Assembly (NCBI GenBank): GCA_001972305.1
Contig: BDDD01002951.1
Coordinates: 87,519-151,518 of the forward strand
Direction: 5' to 3'
DNA: 64,000 nt
Source: Cephalotus follicularis
Taxonomy: Eukaryota > Streptophyta > Magnoliopsida > Oxalidales > Cephalotaceae
How positions within the stretch are numbered: the first letter of the stretch is position 1; the number at the start of each line of letters is the position of its first letter. Of the stretch, positions 20,298 through 29,838 are shown in pieces. The notes under the pieces were generated by a model that was not told where the DNA came from, ran no database searches, and worked only from the letters and a program-made list of their open reading frames with translations. A program made the position numbers and the translations under genes.

Positions 20298-22463
20298 TGT
20301 AACACCCGAGATTTTCCCATGTTGTAATTTCACAATCTAATGTGTTTTTATTGTGGAATTAATAAAGTGATGGATTTCCAAGGCTTGATGATGTTTTCCA
20401 AACTCTAATAATGTTAATTTTAGAGTAAAAATGTTAAAGAAATGTTAAAAAGGCAAATTGATGTAAAACGGCGTTGTTTTGAGAAAAACGCGTCAACGCC
20501 TTTCGGAACGCATAGACGCCTTTGGAATGAGGGACGCACGTAACAGCATGCACATGCACGTCGATGCAGGCGTGAACATCGACGCCCTCGTATGAAAAGA
20601 GGAAGGACGTCGACGTCTTTGAAGAAGACTTCGATGCGTAACGTCGAATGTCAGGCACGTTACTCTGCTGACAAAATAACGTGCAAAGGGGGACAATTTA
20701 GGGCCTTTTGCAGACGCCTTGGAACACGGAAAATACGTGTTGAGCATGCTGGCATGTTACCAGGCATGCAGGTGCTAGAAGGGAAGGGATGGCATGACAC
20801 TTGGGTGTGCATGCAGACTGAGAGATAGCCTTCATCGCCTGCTCCTGCAAACGAAATGAGGCAGAACTGGGAAAGAGGGAAGAATGGGAAAATGGAGTCT
20901 GTGAGATGCATGCAACGGGCAGAGAAGGAAGAGAGATGCGTGACCAGCATAAAATGCCTCCCTCTTCATCCTCCTTCTGGGCTAAACACTTGTGAAAGAT
21001 AAAGGAGAGAAAACCCAAATCCACCATTGTTGAGCATTTTGGAGCTTGAAACTTGGAGCTGGTGGCTTGCAGTAATGGGACGGACCTGGAGGCTGCTGTG
21101 ACCGGTTTGGAACGCAAAGAGATGGACTTTCTAGTTCCTAACTTGGAACAAAAAGGTAGGGGAAGCCATAATTGTATTCTTGAGATTAATGTTCATGCTT
21201 GGGCTATGTTTTTGGTGCATCGATTGCGTGATTCTTGAACTGATTTGATCACTGGATTAACGACATGTTATGCTAGGATATGTAATATCTATCTGCATGT
21301 TGGTTTCCTGCCTTGATTACATATTTTTTTGCATGTACGTGTTTGTAATGGTCACTGTTTGTCATGTCGTGAGGAAGAACACGACTGGTACTCGAAACAC
21401 GTCGACAACTTTTTAAGAACATCGATGCCTTTGGGTTATTTGCTTGGTTACTGACGTTAAACAGATCGACGTCTTTGGAAAAAGATCGACGCCTTAGGCT
21501 ATTTGCCTAGGTTTTGACATATTACACGTCGACGCCTAAGGTTCCCACCTTAACGCGTCGACACCGTAAGCAATACGCTAATGTTTAAAGGTTCAAGACC
21601 TTGAGCGTCGATGCGTATGAAGATGGACATCGACGTCTTTGAACAATAGAACGCAGTGACACTAAGGACTAGGATATCGACATTGAGGGACAAAGACATC
21701 GACGGCTTTCGATAGACATCGACGTCTTCCGGTACTGTTTGGAAGTTTCCCTTATTTAACGAAGCGAAACAATCCGATTCCTGTTAGGGTGCATTTGAGC
21801 ATTTATATGCATTGCATATACACTGTTTACTGCCTGTTTGGTTACTGTTTGTAAACCGTTTATGATTTCTAAAGTGATGATATTTAGAAATGCATATGTG
21901 AACTCGAAATGCGCTAGTTTAAGTATGAAAATATATATGGGCTAATAACGTATTTTTGAACGATCTGGAAAGTGATTTCCACTACTGAATTGTTAAAGTA
22001 TTTTCTATCCATTAGAAATTTATATTTCAAATATTATCACTTGCGAAAATAATTTGAAATAAATTGCCTGTTGATGATCTAACGATCTCCCTTGTACTGT
22101 TTACTGTACTTGTTACTATGATTACACTGTTTGCTCTGTGAATTTCTATGTGGTTGTGCTTGATCCATTGGTTGCATGGCGGAGACTGTCAGCGCCGGCT
22201 AGTGGTAGGGTTGACCTAAGAGCCAAGAGTTGGCTGGGTTACTCACTGTACTGTACCTATTGTCTCACTTGGTTTCCTGGAGGAGGGACCGAAGTGGGAG
22301 TGTAGCGTGGGGCCAGGAGTTGGCGGCGTTACACATACTGCCTGCCTGTTGTGGTCCTCTTACGGACTTACTGTACAGCCTGTTGGTCCTTTTCGGACAT
22401 TTCTGTGCCTATTGATGTAGTCCTAGTCGGACTACTACTATACTGTTATTGCATACATATATT
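20298..22463 (+). repeat. Gypsy D 3' LTR, 3'-truncated
   Basis: Aligns with 11559 onward, with few differences up to about 22190. From 22190 to 22460 it holds sequence the 5' LTR lacks, including repeated CTTACGGAC/TTTTCGGAC/AGTCGGAC phrases. It never reaches the GTGTGACA end; copia W RT begins at about 22464. TCGA arrays at about 20490-20650 and 21400-21740 match those of the 5' LTR, with cores gained or lost by single substitutions. Confidence 0.85.
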
Positions 22464-23275
22464 TTCGTCATTCCCAATGAGTAGGATGTCATCTACATAT
22501 AGCACTAAGAAAGTGATACTAGGTCCCTCTTGCTTTCGATAAACACAGGGCTCATCTACATTTTTAACGAAGTCAAAAGCTTTGACTGCTTCATCAAAAT
22601 GTAGATTCCAGCTACGAGATGCTTGCTTTAGTCCATAGATGGACCGTTCGAGCTTGCACACCATGTGCAGGTGCTCAGAAGATGTAAACCCCTCAGGTTG
22701 GGACATATAAATATCCTCTTCAAGACACCCATTTAAGAATGTCGTCTTGACATCCATTTGCCATATCTCATAATCATAATGAGCGACAATAGCAAGCAAA
22801 ATCCTAGTGGATTTAAGCATGGCGACAGGTGAGAAAGTCTCAGTATAGTCGACCCCATGTTGTTGCTTATACCCTTTCGCCACTAATCGAGCTTTATAAG
22901 TCTCGATTTTTCCATCTGCATTCATCTTCTTCCTGAAGATGCATTTGCAACCAATAGGCACTATGCCTTCGGGTGTTTCAACCAAATTCCATACTTGGTT
23001 GGAGTACATGGAATCCATTTTGGATTTCATGGCTCCTAGTCATGCTTTAGATTCAGTGCCTTGCACTGCCTCTAAGTAGCTGGCAAGCTCGTCATCTTCA
23101 ATGACGTTTATCTCATCAGTACCATCAATGAGGAAACCATACCTCTCGGGTGCTAATGGGATTCTGCCTGATCTCCTCAAACGAGCTTTGCCTAACTGAG
23201 AACCATTCTCAGCCTGAAATCCAATCTCAGCTGTGTCTGTTGAAGGTCTAACCTCCAACTCCTCCATCTTCTATG
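22464..23275 (-). pseudogene. pol: Copia W reverse transcriptase, C-terminally truncated
   Basis: From 23267 downward: a variable linker (RLRRSGRIPLAPERYGF) with a stop near 23040, then the copia RT core VWNLVETPEGIVPIGCKCIF, KARLVAKGYKQQHGVDY, ETFSPVAMLKSTR, WQMDVKTTFLNG, YGLKQASRSWN and the intact catalytic box VLYVDDILLIG (about 22480). Homology ends after GNDE at about 22464, where gypsy D LTR sequence begins. The rest of RT, RNase H and the PPT are absent. One of the better preserved RT palms in the window. Confidence 0.9.
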
Positions 23276-24275
23276 TGGTTTCTACCTATGGTAACTCCTT
23301 GAGTTCCACCTTACTCCCATTGTTTCCTTCAAGAAGGTATTCCTTCTCTAGGAACACAGCATTTCGCGAAACAAATGTCTTTTGTTCGCTATGGTGATAG
23401 AAGTAGTATCCTTTTGTTTCTTTAGGATACCCCACAAACCTGCAACGGTCCGACCGCGCTTCCAGCTTATCTGTGTTAAGCCTCTTGACATAAGCAGGAC
23501 AGCCCCAAACCTTCAAATGGTTCAGGCTGGGTTTCCTCCCTGACCATACCTAATATGGAGTAGAAGGCACAGGTTTTGAAGGAATCTGATTCAAGATATA
23601 AGCAGTTGTATCTAGGGCATAACCCCAAAGATAGGTAGGAAGGTTAGTAAAAGACATCATCGATCGAACCATGTCTAACAAAGTCCGATTTCTCCTTTCG
23701 GACACACCATTATGCTGTGGTGTTCCAGGAGGATTCCACAGAGATAGAATTCCGTTATCTCCAAGATAACCTAAGAATTTAGCAGACAGGTATTCTCCAC
23801 CTCGGTCCGATCGAAGTATTTTAATGGATTTACCTTTTTGTTTTTCTACTTCAAGCCTGAACTCCTTAAATTTCTCAAAGGATTTGGACTTGTGTTCATC
23901 ATATACACATAACCATACCGAGATAAATCGTCAGTAAAGGTTATGAAGTATATATAACCACCTCGCGCACTGACTGACATAGGACCACATACATCAGTAT
24001 GGACTAAACCCAGTAAGTCCATAGCCCTTTCTCCTTAACCAGAGAAGGGTGATTTGGTCATCTTTCCCAATAAACAGGATTCACAAGGTGGATAGGACTC
24101 TAAGTCCTGAATATCAAGGAGATCATTCTTAACCAACTGTGATAGCCTAGCATCACTAAGATGACCAAGTCTACAATGCCAAGTATAGGTTGTATTTAGC
24201 TTAGTTTCTCTTTGTCTTTTCTTATTATTACTTTGCTCAATGGATAGGATATTTGATTGTGAAGTATTCAAGACA
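23276..24275 (-). pseudogene. pol: Copia W pre-integrase domain and integrase
   Basis: GAG-pre-integrase motif: YTWHCRLGHLSDARLSQLV and CESCLLGKMTKSPF (24190-24060, the HHCC site). A TAA near 24036 follows. The core retains the catalytic residues: Asp in VHTDVCGP, Asp in LRSDRGGEYL, Glu in NGVSERRNRTLLD. The C-terminal part (VWGCPAYVKRLNTDKLEARS, RFVGYPKETKGYYFY) is open from 23516 to 23286. At least one frame break near 23890 and a stop near 23553 disable it. Confidence 0.85.
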
Positions 24276-24755
24276 TATAATCCATTATTGATAACACCAT
24301 TACCAACACAAACATTGTTCGAATATATAAAACATCCAATGTCTTGGAATTTAAGCTACAAGCCCAAACCACATAAGTGAGAAACACTTATAATATTCCT
24401 TACAATATTCATAACAAAGTAGCATGGATCCAAAGTCAACACCTAGCCATTACATAAATTAACATCACAACTTCCAATAGCTTGAGCCATAATCCTAGAT
24501 CCATCACCAAGCCTCAAGTCCAGGTCTCCAACTCCAAGCTTTCTAACTTTTCTTAGTCCCTGCAATGAATTGCAAAGGTTAGTTCCATATCCAGTATCTA
24601 ATACCCATGAAGAACTACTATTCAAAGCTAGATTAAGTTCAATCATGAACATACCTGATGTACTCGCACCATACGGGTTATCAGCAGAGACAGCAGTAAC
24701 ACCACAATCCTTTTTCCAGTGCCCGGTCTTACCGCACTAGAAACAAGCACCTTCA
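24276..24755 (-). pseudogene. pol: Copia W zinc knuckle and protease
   Basis: The Gag zinc knuckle ends GKTGHWKKDC (about 24740-24710), with a TAG between its first two cysteines. The copia aspartic protease follows: SSWVLDTGYGTNLCN (24610-24565) with the D-T-G active site, then LRLGDGSRI. TAA after CDVNLCNG (24443-24445) breaks it. The stretch 24276-24442 still reads as copia (NIISVSHLCGLGL, NNGLYVLN) in the same direction with a stop. Confidence 0.8.
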
Positions 24756-25215
24756 GCGGCTAACTTCTTCATCCGATCTTTGGCAACACTCCCACTGGCT
24801 CAAAGCTTCCCCTTCTTCTTCTTTTGCTTCTTCTTACCCTTGCCTTTTGTATTTCCAGGCATGAGCACGCCCTTCCCTTTACAGGAAGACGAGACACTGC
24901 CCTTTCCTTGGGCAAACCTAGAAGAAGGAAGAAGTAGGGAGTGGGTCTTTGACTTCCTAGAGTCAAAATTGGCCTCACCCGTCCTCAACATAGCAACCAG
25001 CTCAGATAGAGTTACCTTTATCTTGTTCATGTGAAAGTTCACCAAAAACTGTGAGAACGACTTAGGAAGGGACGTCAGAATAAGATCTACATATAGATCA
25101 TGGTCCATGACAAACCCTAATTGATCCAGCTGCTCAATCATGTCTATCATCTTCAATCCATGCTCATGGACTGAAACTCCCTCTTGCATTAACATGCAAG
25201 ACGTGTATCTTATGC
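24756..25215 (-). pseudogene. gag: Copia W gag, C-terminal part
   Basis: MLMQEGVSVHEHGLKMIDMI then DLYVDLILTSLPKSFSQF, NKIKVTLSELVAMLRTGEAN: the central copia Gag helices, followed by a Lys/Gly-rich basic tail (KGKGKKKQKKKKGKL) and a stop at 24800-24802. The N-terminal half of Gag is not recognisable upstream, so the gene is 5'-truncated at about 25210. Differs in type from the Sirevirus gag at 1-1510. Confidence 0.85.
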
Positions 25216-26270
25216 ACCTTGGACATATTTCTAAAATATGTCAATGGATTGGCAAGGACATTAATAGTAGTAACTTGAGCCCAAAATTACTACTAGGTCT
25301 TCCTAGGTGTTAAGATATAAAATCTATTTATTACAACAATTACCATGCATACATGGCCTTCAAAAAGTCTTGTACTCCATTTCTCCTTTCCACCATCTCT
25401 CCTTGTAAGGTCTTCTTTTACATAAAAGTACTTTATATTTTGAAAAGGAAATTACATTTAAAAAGTACAAGGAGAAATAACGAAAATAAGGAAAAATAAA
25501 TGGTGCACGCAGGCACCTTATTACAGACCTTTAAAATAAATAAATCCAACCACACAAAGAAAACCATAAACTAGGTTTATGTCCTTCTTGGGCCATTCAT
25601 TGTGCATAAGACTTATGTAATATCCAATATTATAAAACACAAATAAAACAAATGCCATAAATAATAACCAATCATACAATTTAATTTATGGATTGTTAAC
25701 TGATCAAACTCCCACTAAATCAAATAATGATTTTTGATTTTCTAAGTGCCAAAATGTATAAAATCCAATTTTATTGGAAAACATTTTTTTTTATAAAAAG
25801 ACGTCGATGCTTATCAACAACATCGACGTGTTTTCTGGGAATAGATGAACAAGACGTCGATGTTCATCAAGAACATCGACGCGTTTTCTGTAAATGATGA
25901 AAAAGACATCAACGTCTATCAAGAACGTCGACGCGTTTCCTGGGAACATGAACAAGACATCGACGTCTATCAAGAACGTCGATGTCTATAATCCCCTGGG
26001 CAGTTTCTGCATTTCGTAAAATGCAGAAAATAATGGTCTAGACTTTGGCATTCCAATCTGGAAATCCAAACTGCGCTATGCATGTTCCAAACATAATTCT
26101 AAACACATTATATCAAATTCACCAGGTCTTAAACACAATGAAATCCAATTTCATGCAATTTTCACTAAGGCACTTTGAAAATCTAGTTTGATCTCAAAAC
26201 ACATCCATCAATTAAACTGTTAATCAATACATCATCTAAAGCATAAATTCAATCAAGGATGATATGGGTC
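25216..26270 (-). other. Copia W leader (untranslated region)
   Basis: About 1 kb between the PBS and the readable part of gag. AT-rich, with no Gag N-terminus recognised. It contains a TCGA array (25801-25983) outside any LTR. Confidence 0.6.
25801..25983 (-). repeat. Paired TCGA array in W leader
   Basis: Cores at 25804, 25823, 25857, 25876, 25909 (TCAA), 25928, 25960 and 25979: alternating steps of 19 and 32-34 bp, so a pair of cores repeats about every 52 bp (GACGTCGATG ... AACATCGACGCG, with CTATCAAGAACG and TTTTCTGGGAA between). It is more tandem-like than the LTR arrays. Confidence 0.8.
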
Positions 26271-26282
26271 GCTCTGATACCA
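26271..26282 (-). other. Primer-binding site of copia W
   Basis: GCTCTGATACCA, the reverse complement of TGGTATCAGAGC (initiator tRNA-Met), next to the LTR end at 26284. Confidence 0.9.
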
Positions 26283-26283
26283 C

Positions 26284-26476
26284 TACTAGAAACGGATAAA
26301 CCGAATCCGGAGCCATAAATGGACAATGGTGTGTAGGGTGTAGAACAAAACAAAATCATATAAAATATCAGCAGAAGAACACCCAATACAAACTAAAACC
26401 AATCCATAAGGCATGTCCATAGACCACATGGATCACCACATCATCAGCAGAATTGAATTGATGTCACCATAGCATA
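26284..26476 (-). repeat. W 5' LTR, inner end
   Basis: Matches 1511-1692 almost base for base. Cut at 26477 by a family-C LTR start TGTAATAACCGC; the homologous 3' LTR continues without interruption (AGCATACAATGG), confirming an insertion here. Confidence 0.85.
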
Positions 26477-26647
26477 TGTAATAACCGCAAATTCAATTCA
26501 TGTACATTGTAATATTAATTAATAAAATGTGCACTCATTTGAATTTAATGTCCAATTATTATAAAATTATGGTTGGTAATTGCTTGGGATGAATGGATGT
26601 ACGATTGGTGAAGTATCAAACTTAAGAAACCCTAAAACAGCCATCGA

Positions 26648-26727
26648 CAGCCGACTGTCACAGGGGGACAGTCGACTGCTCTGAGGCATGTGTGGACAGT
26701 TGACTGCCTGCTAAAGACAGTCGACTA
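26648..26727 (+). repeat. Phased TCGA array 1 in C LTR fragment
   Basis: Units start at 26648, 26669, 26697 and 26718: steps 21,28,21. The same 20/21-28-21 pattern occurs at 62264, 62284, 62312 and 62333 in the other plus-strand C-family LTR. Confidence 0.85.
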
Positions 26728-27768
26728 GATTGGTACAGAACAGGTGTCTATGCACGCCTGTGTGACTGAACCAAGGGGGCATTGCATGGGGGACAGGTGT
26801 TGGGTGAAGCCACCAGCTGCCAGAGCATGCAAATTAGAGTGCTTGCATGTCCTCTAATCCTTCTGCAAATTGCAGACCTGCAACCTGCAAAGTAGAAGAG
26901 AAAAGGGTGAGAAAGAGATTGAAAGAAGAAAGGAAAAGGAGTGCATGTGATGAGAGAAGGAGGAGTTAAGGGACTCTGGAAAATTCAAAGCTCTATATCA
27001 ACTGTTAGGACTGTGTGTGAGTGTTAGAAAACACTGAAGATAGAGGAGAGTGGCTGGAAAATCATTGGAGCTTGCATTGAGGATTTTGGAAAGCTCAAGA
27101 AGGACTTGGAAGCTTTGGACTTCTCCTGGTAAGTTCCAATTCGAGTTCCCTGCTTAAGTAGTACTGTAACTAGGAAGGTTAGTTATCCTATGTTAACATG
27201 GTAAAGGATTAACAGTTTCTAGAATTGATTTGGAATGGTAATATGGGAGTAAGAAACATGGATGTAAACCTTAGAGAATTTAAATAGCTCTAACTCGAAT
27301 TGTAGTTGTCTTAAACTTACTGATTTCCTTAAGTATACCTTTTGTACACATGTTTAAAGTTAAGGAATATGGGATTTAAATAGATGGACACAAGGTTCAT
27401 AGAGATGTGGTAAAAAGGATAGTTAAATGGCTGAATGAACTATTGTTGAATCACTGTTAGGACAACTATTGTAGCTGGATAATCTAGACAAACCTATTGG
27501 TTAATGACTGAACCACATGCATGCATGATATAGATTGAACCTGGTGGAATTAAAATGATTATTTGGTGAAAAGCTTGGAAACGCAAAGAGAAAGATCATT
27601 CCAATTGATCTTGGGATAAGCTATTGAGGTAGGGGTAGTGATATGTTATGGAAGATATTTTATGCATATCATGTATGTTTATTTTCTGTATGATTGGATG
27701 TGTTGGATTGGATTTGTATTAGAGATTGCAATACAGAAACTGCTACTGCCTGCATTTCTGGGCAGAAG

Positions 27769-27881
27769 CAGTCGACTGTTCTTCATGACAGTCGACTGCT
27801 CAATGCATCCAGTCGACTGTCAAATAGAGCAGTCGACTACTCAACCCAAAATAGCCGACTGTTCTTGAGAGTAGTCGACTG
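27769..27881 (+). repeat. Phased TCGA array 2 in C LTR fragment
   Basis: Units CAGTCGACTG or close variants start at 27769, 27789, 27810, 27830, 27852 and 27872: steps 20,21,20,22,20. Spacers are unrelated. Confidence 0.9.
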
Positions 27882-28296
27882 TCCTGGGTAAAATTACTGA
27901 TATAGGTCCTGTTTGGACCCAATTGAATTGCTATTGTCCTTGTTATTGTTTCTGTATATGCTACTGTTAATTAGTATATACTAGTAACTGTTACAAACCC
28001 TATTGATTCCATATTTACACGGATTGAACAAACTATGTGCTATATGCATAATTTATGATATTAAATATCATTTCCAAATGAAAACTTATTGTTTAAAAGA
28101 ACTACTGATTTTCCTCCTATGAGAGGCACCTACTATTTTGTTTCCCAAATTGGAAACCACTACTGTACTGATATCATTTTCCTCATATGAGATGTACGAT
28201 CACTGAAATGTCATATGTTTCTAAAGAAAACACTTTGATATTGCATATTATTTATATATGTAATATTACTATTGAATTGTATTGATTGAATTGACA

Positions 28297-28536
28297 TAAG
28301 GAATAAGGTAACCAATCTCACAACCTCCATGCTAGGCATCCAACCTTATGTCAGGGCATCACAAGTGTAAGTAGGTAAATAATAAACTACTTCAATTAAG
28401 TGATAAAACACAAGTGATATAGCCATAACAAATTAGCACACATCATATATATATATAAGGAATAAGATTGTTTCATACAAGATAAGATATAAGGTGATAA
28501 CCCATTTAATGGCTTGTCGGGTCACTATATCTAACA
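28297..28536 (-). repeat. W 5' LTR, outer end
   Basis: Non-coding sequence between the truncated C LTR and Y gag. Read on the minus strand it starts TGTTAGATATAGTGACC, a typical copia LTR start, directly against the Y gag codons. Its left limit is approximate. Confidence 0.65.
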
Positions 28537-28611
28537 ATTTTCGTCAGAGAAGGGGGGTCTAGATATGGATGATCCTTCCAATCCTACGTTTAGATTCATA
28601 GAAGTTGACAT
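28537..28611 (-). pseudogene. gag: Element Y gag, first 25 codons
   Basis: ATG at 28611-28609 opens a frame ending GSSISRPPFSDEN, the usual start of Sirevirus-type Gag, which elsewhere runs on into NNYSFWK. That continuation is found at 1505 downward, so 27 kb of nested insertions separate codons 25 and 26. Position 28541 carries a G-to-A change relative to the other target duplication copy. Confidence 0.75.
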
Positions 28612-28653
28612 GGATCTTTATATCTCTAACAATTAAGAATTATGAGATAACCT

Positions 28654-28664
28654 CTCTGATACCA
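28654..28664 (-). other. Primer-binding site of element Y
   Basis: CTCTGATACCA, complementary to TGGTATCAGAG, two bases inside the LTR end at 28667. Only 42 bp separate it from the gag ATG. Confidence 0.85.
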
Positions 28665-28666
28665 AC

Positions 28667-29838
28667 TGAAAGTCATATATGACAACCTTTATATAATAAA
28701 TGGTTTGCGAAAAAGAAGAATTAAACTTATGAAAATAAACAAACACTCAAAAACACTAAAGAACAATGCAAATATACAAACAATAGTAAGTAAAGAGAGA
28801 TAGAGTTAGAGAGCTTACAAACACGGTTTATAGTGGTTCGGCTAACTCTTGACTACGTCCACTTTTCCCAAGGACCTCCTTGAGATTCCACTATATAACT
28901 TCTAGTACACTTTGATTTTAGGTTACGGGTGCAAATCAAAGAAACACCTTACAAGGGTTCACTCCCCTTTGATATTCCTACTAAAAGTTCACTCCTCTTG
29001 ATTATCTCTCTTAGGGTTCACTCCCCTATTACAATGAAAGATTATAAGGATGGTTTTGTGTTTACAAATAACCTCCCAAAGGTTGGATATGAAAGTGATA
29101 AAGTGCTTGACACAAGCTTTGAAATCTTTGAAAGTGGAAGCTTTGCTCTCTTGAAGTTCTTCTCTTCTGAGATGATGAAAGTCTCTTTTTTAGTTGTTGA
29201 AGAACTTTTTTTTATCTTGATTCTTGGCCTATTTTTAAAGCTCTCTTCAGTTTATGGCCATTGTAGAAGTAATATAGCAGTTGGTGTTGTCTTGGAAGTT
29301 GTTATAGTAAAGACGGCTTTGTAAAACGACTTTAATGAAAGTTTCCAGCGCGCAAAGCGTCGACTGAGTAAAACTAAGCGTCGACACTTATGTTACCATT
29401 ATATGTATGAATTTGAATTTCTTGCTTAATCTGCTGACACTTTGTTCTAAGCGTTGACGCCTTGGAGAAACCGTTGATGCTTTCTTTATGACCGTCGCCG
29501 CTTTGAGTTCCTCAATTGGTTCTACAAGTCTTTGGAATAAAGCTCAAATATGTGCTCTTTAAGCGTTGACGCCTTGGTCAAAATCGCTGACGCTTTCCAT
29601 GAGACCGTCGATGCTTTAAGCAGTTTTGTTCTAGCTTTGAAAGTCTTGAACTGTTGACGCTTTGACTAAGACCTTCGTCGGTTTGCCTTTAAACGCTGCC
29701 GCTTGCATACAAACCGTCGGTGCTTTGTCCTGTTTCTGCACTTTCTTGGTTTGTTTTGTTTAATCCTGTCTTCACAACAACAAACAACTTAGGTGATTTG
29801 TTATCATCAAAACTAGGATTGTTAAACAAAACCCAACA
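28667..29838 (-). repeat. Sirevirus-type LTR of element Y (5' LTR)
   Basis: 1172 bp. Read on the minus strand it starts TGTTGGGTTTTGTTTAACA, then TTTTGATGATAACAAAT, a start common to Sirevirus LTRs, and ends ...ATGACTTTCA beside the PBS. Contains a TATAGTGGTTCGGC block (28831-28844) often seen near Sirevirus LTR ends and a TCGA array (29357-29615). Inserted into gypsy E gag; the flank after it is ATTTT (29839-29843). Confidence 0.85.
29357..29735 (-). repeat. Phased TCGA array in Y LTR
   Basis: Cores at 29360, 29381, then 29434, 29454, 29474, 29495, then 29566, 29587 and 29608, with further decayed units (GTTGACGC, CGTCGGTT, GCTGCCGC) to about 29735. Within each of three clusters the steps are 20-21 bp. 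The core is GCGTCGACGCTTT, often decayed to GCGTTGACGC. Confidence 0.85.

Larger units (their letters stand above)
11559..22463 (+). mobile_element. Gypsy element D (chromovirus), defective
   Basis: Plus-strand Ty3/gypsy element: 5' LTR 11559-13808, PBS 13812-13823, internal 13809-20297, PPT 20284-20297, 3' LTR from 20298 truncated near 22463. Internal order is gag with four zinc knuckles, RT (second half), RNase H, integrase, chromodomain. Protease and the first half of RT are absent. A solo family-A LTR (15513-18398) splits RNase H. Four tryptophan codons have become TGA. The target duplication cannot be tested because the right end is lost in a junction with W RT. Confidence 0.88.
26477..28296 (+). 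mobile_element. Family-C gypsy LTR fragment
   Basis: Begins TGTAATAACCGCAAATTCAATT, equivalent to the start of the C LTR (reverse complement of 56764 downward), and follows it through two TCGA arrays (26648-26727 and 27769-27881) to GTAATATTACT near 28265. It is truncated at about 28290-28296; the GTGTGACA end is missing. No internal region. Confidence 0.85.
1511..28536 (-). mobile_element. Copia element W, host of a nested cluster
   Basis: Minus-strand Ty1/copia element inserted into Y gag. The outer LTR ends are TGCTGGAAATGG at 1511 and CTATATCTAACA ending at 28536. Flanks are ATTTC (1506-1510) and ATTTT (28537-28541), a 5-bp target duplication with one mismatch; the split gag frame fits across it. 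Layout from high to low coordinates: 5' LTR (28536-28297 and 26476-26284), PBS, leader, gag, protease, integrase, RT, then a gap, then the 3' LTR (11558-10529 and 1896-1511). Gypsy A sits in the 3' LTR. Gypsy D lies between the 3' LTR and RT, where a deletion removed RNase H, the PPT and the inner end of the 3' LTR. A family-C LTR sits in the 5' LTR. The reconstruction is inference from matching ends and frame. Confidence 0.75.

Noticed and set aside
27638-27891. Reading frames rich in SRL/VDCS-like repeats (also 56217-56722, 61171-61467, 63436-63624)
   Set aside because: They are translations of the TCGA arrays within non-coding LTR; open in several frames and both strands because GTCGAC is a palindrome without stops.
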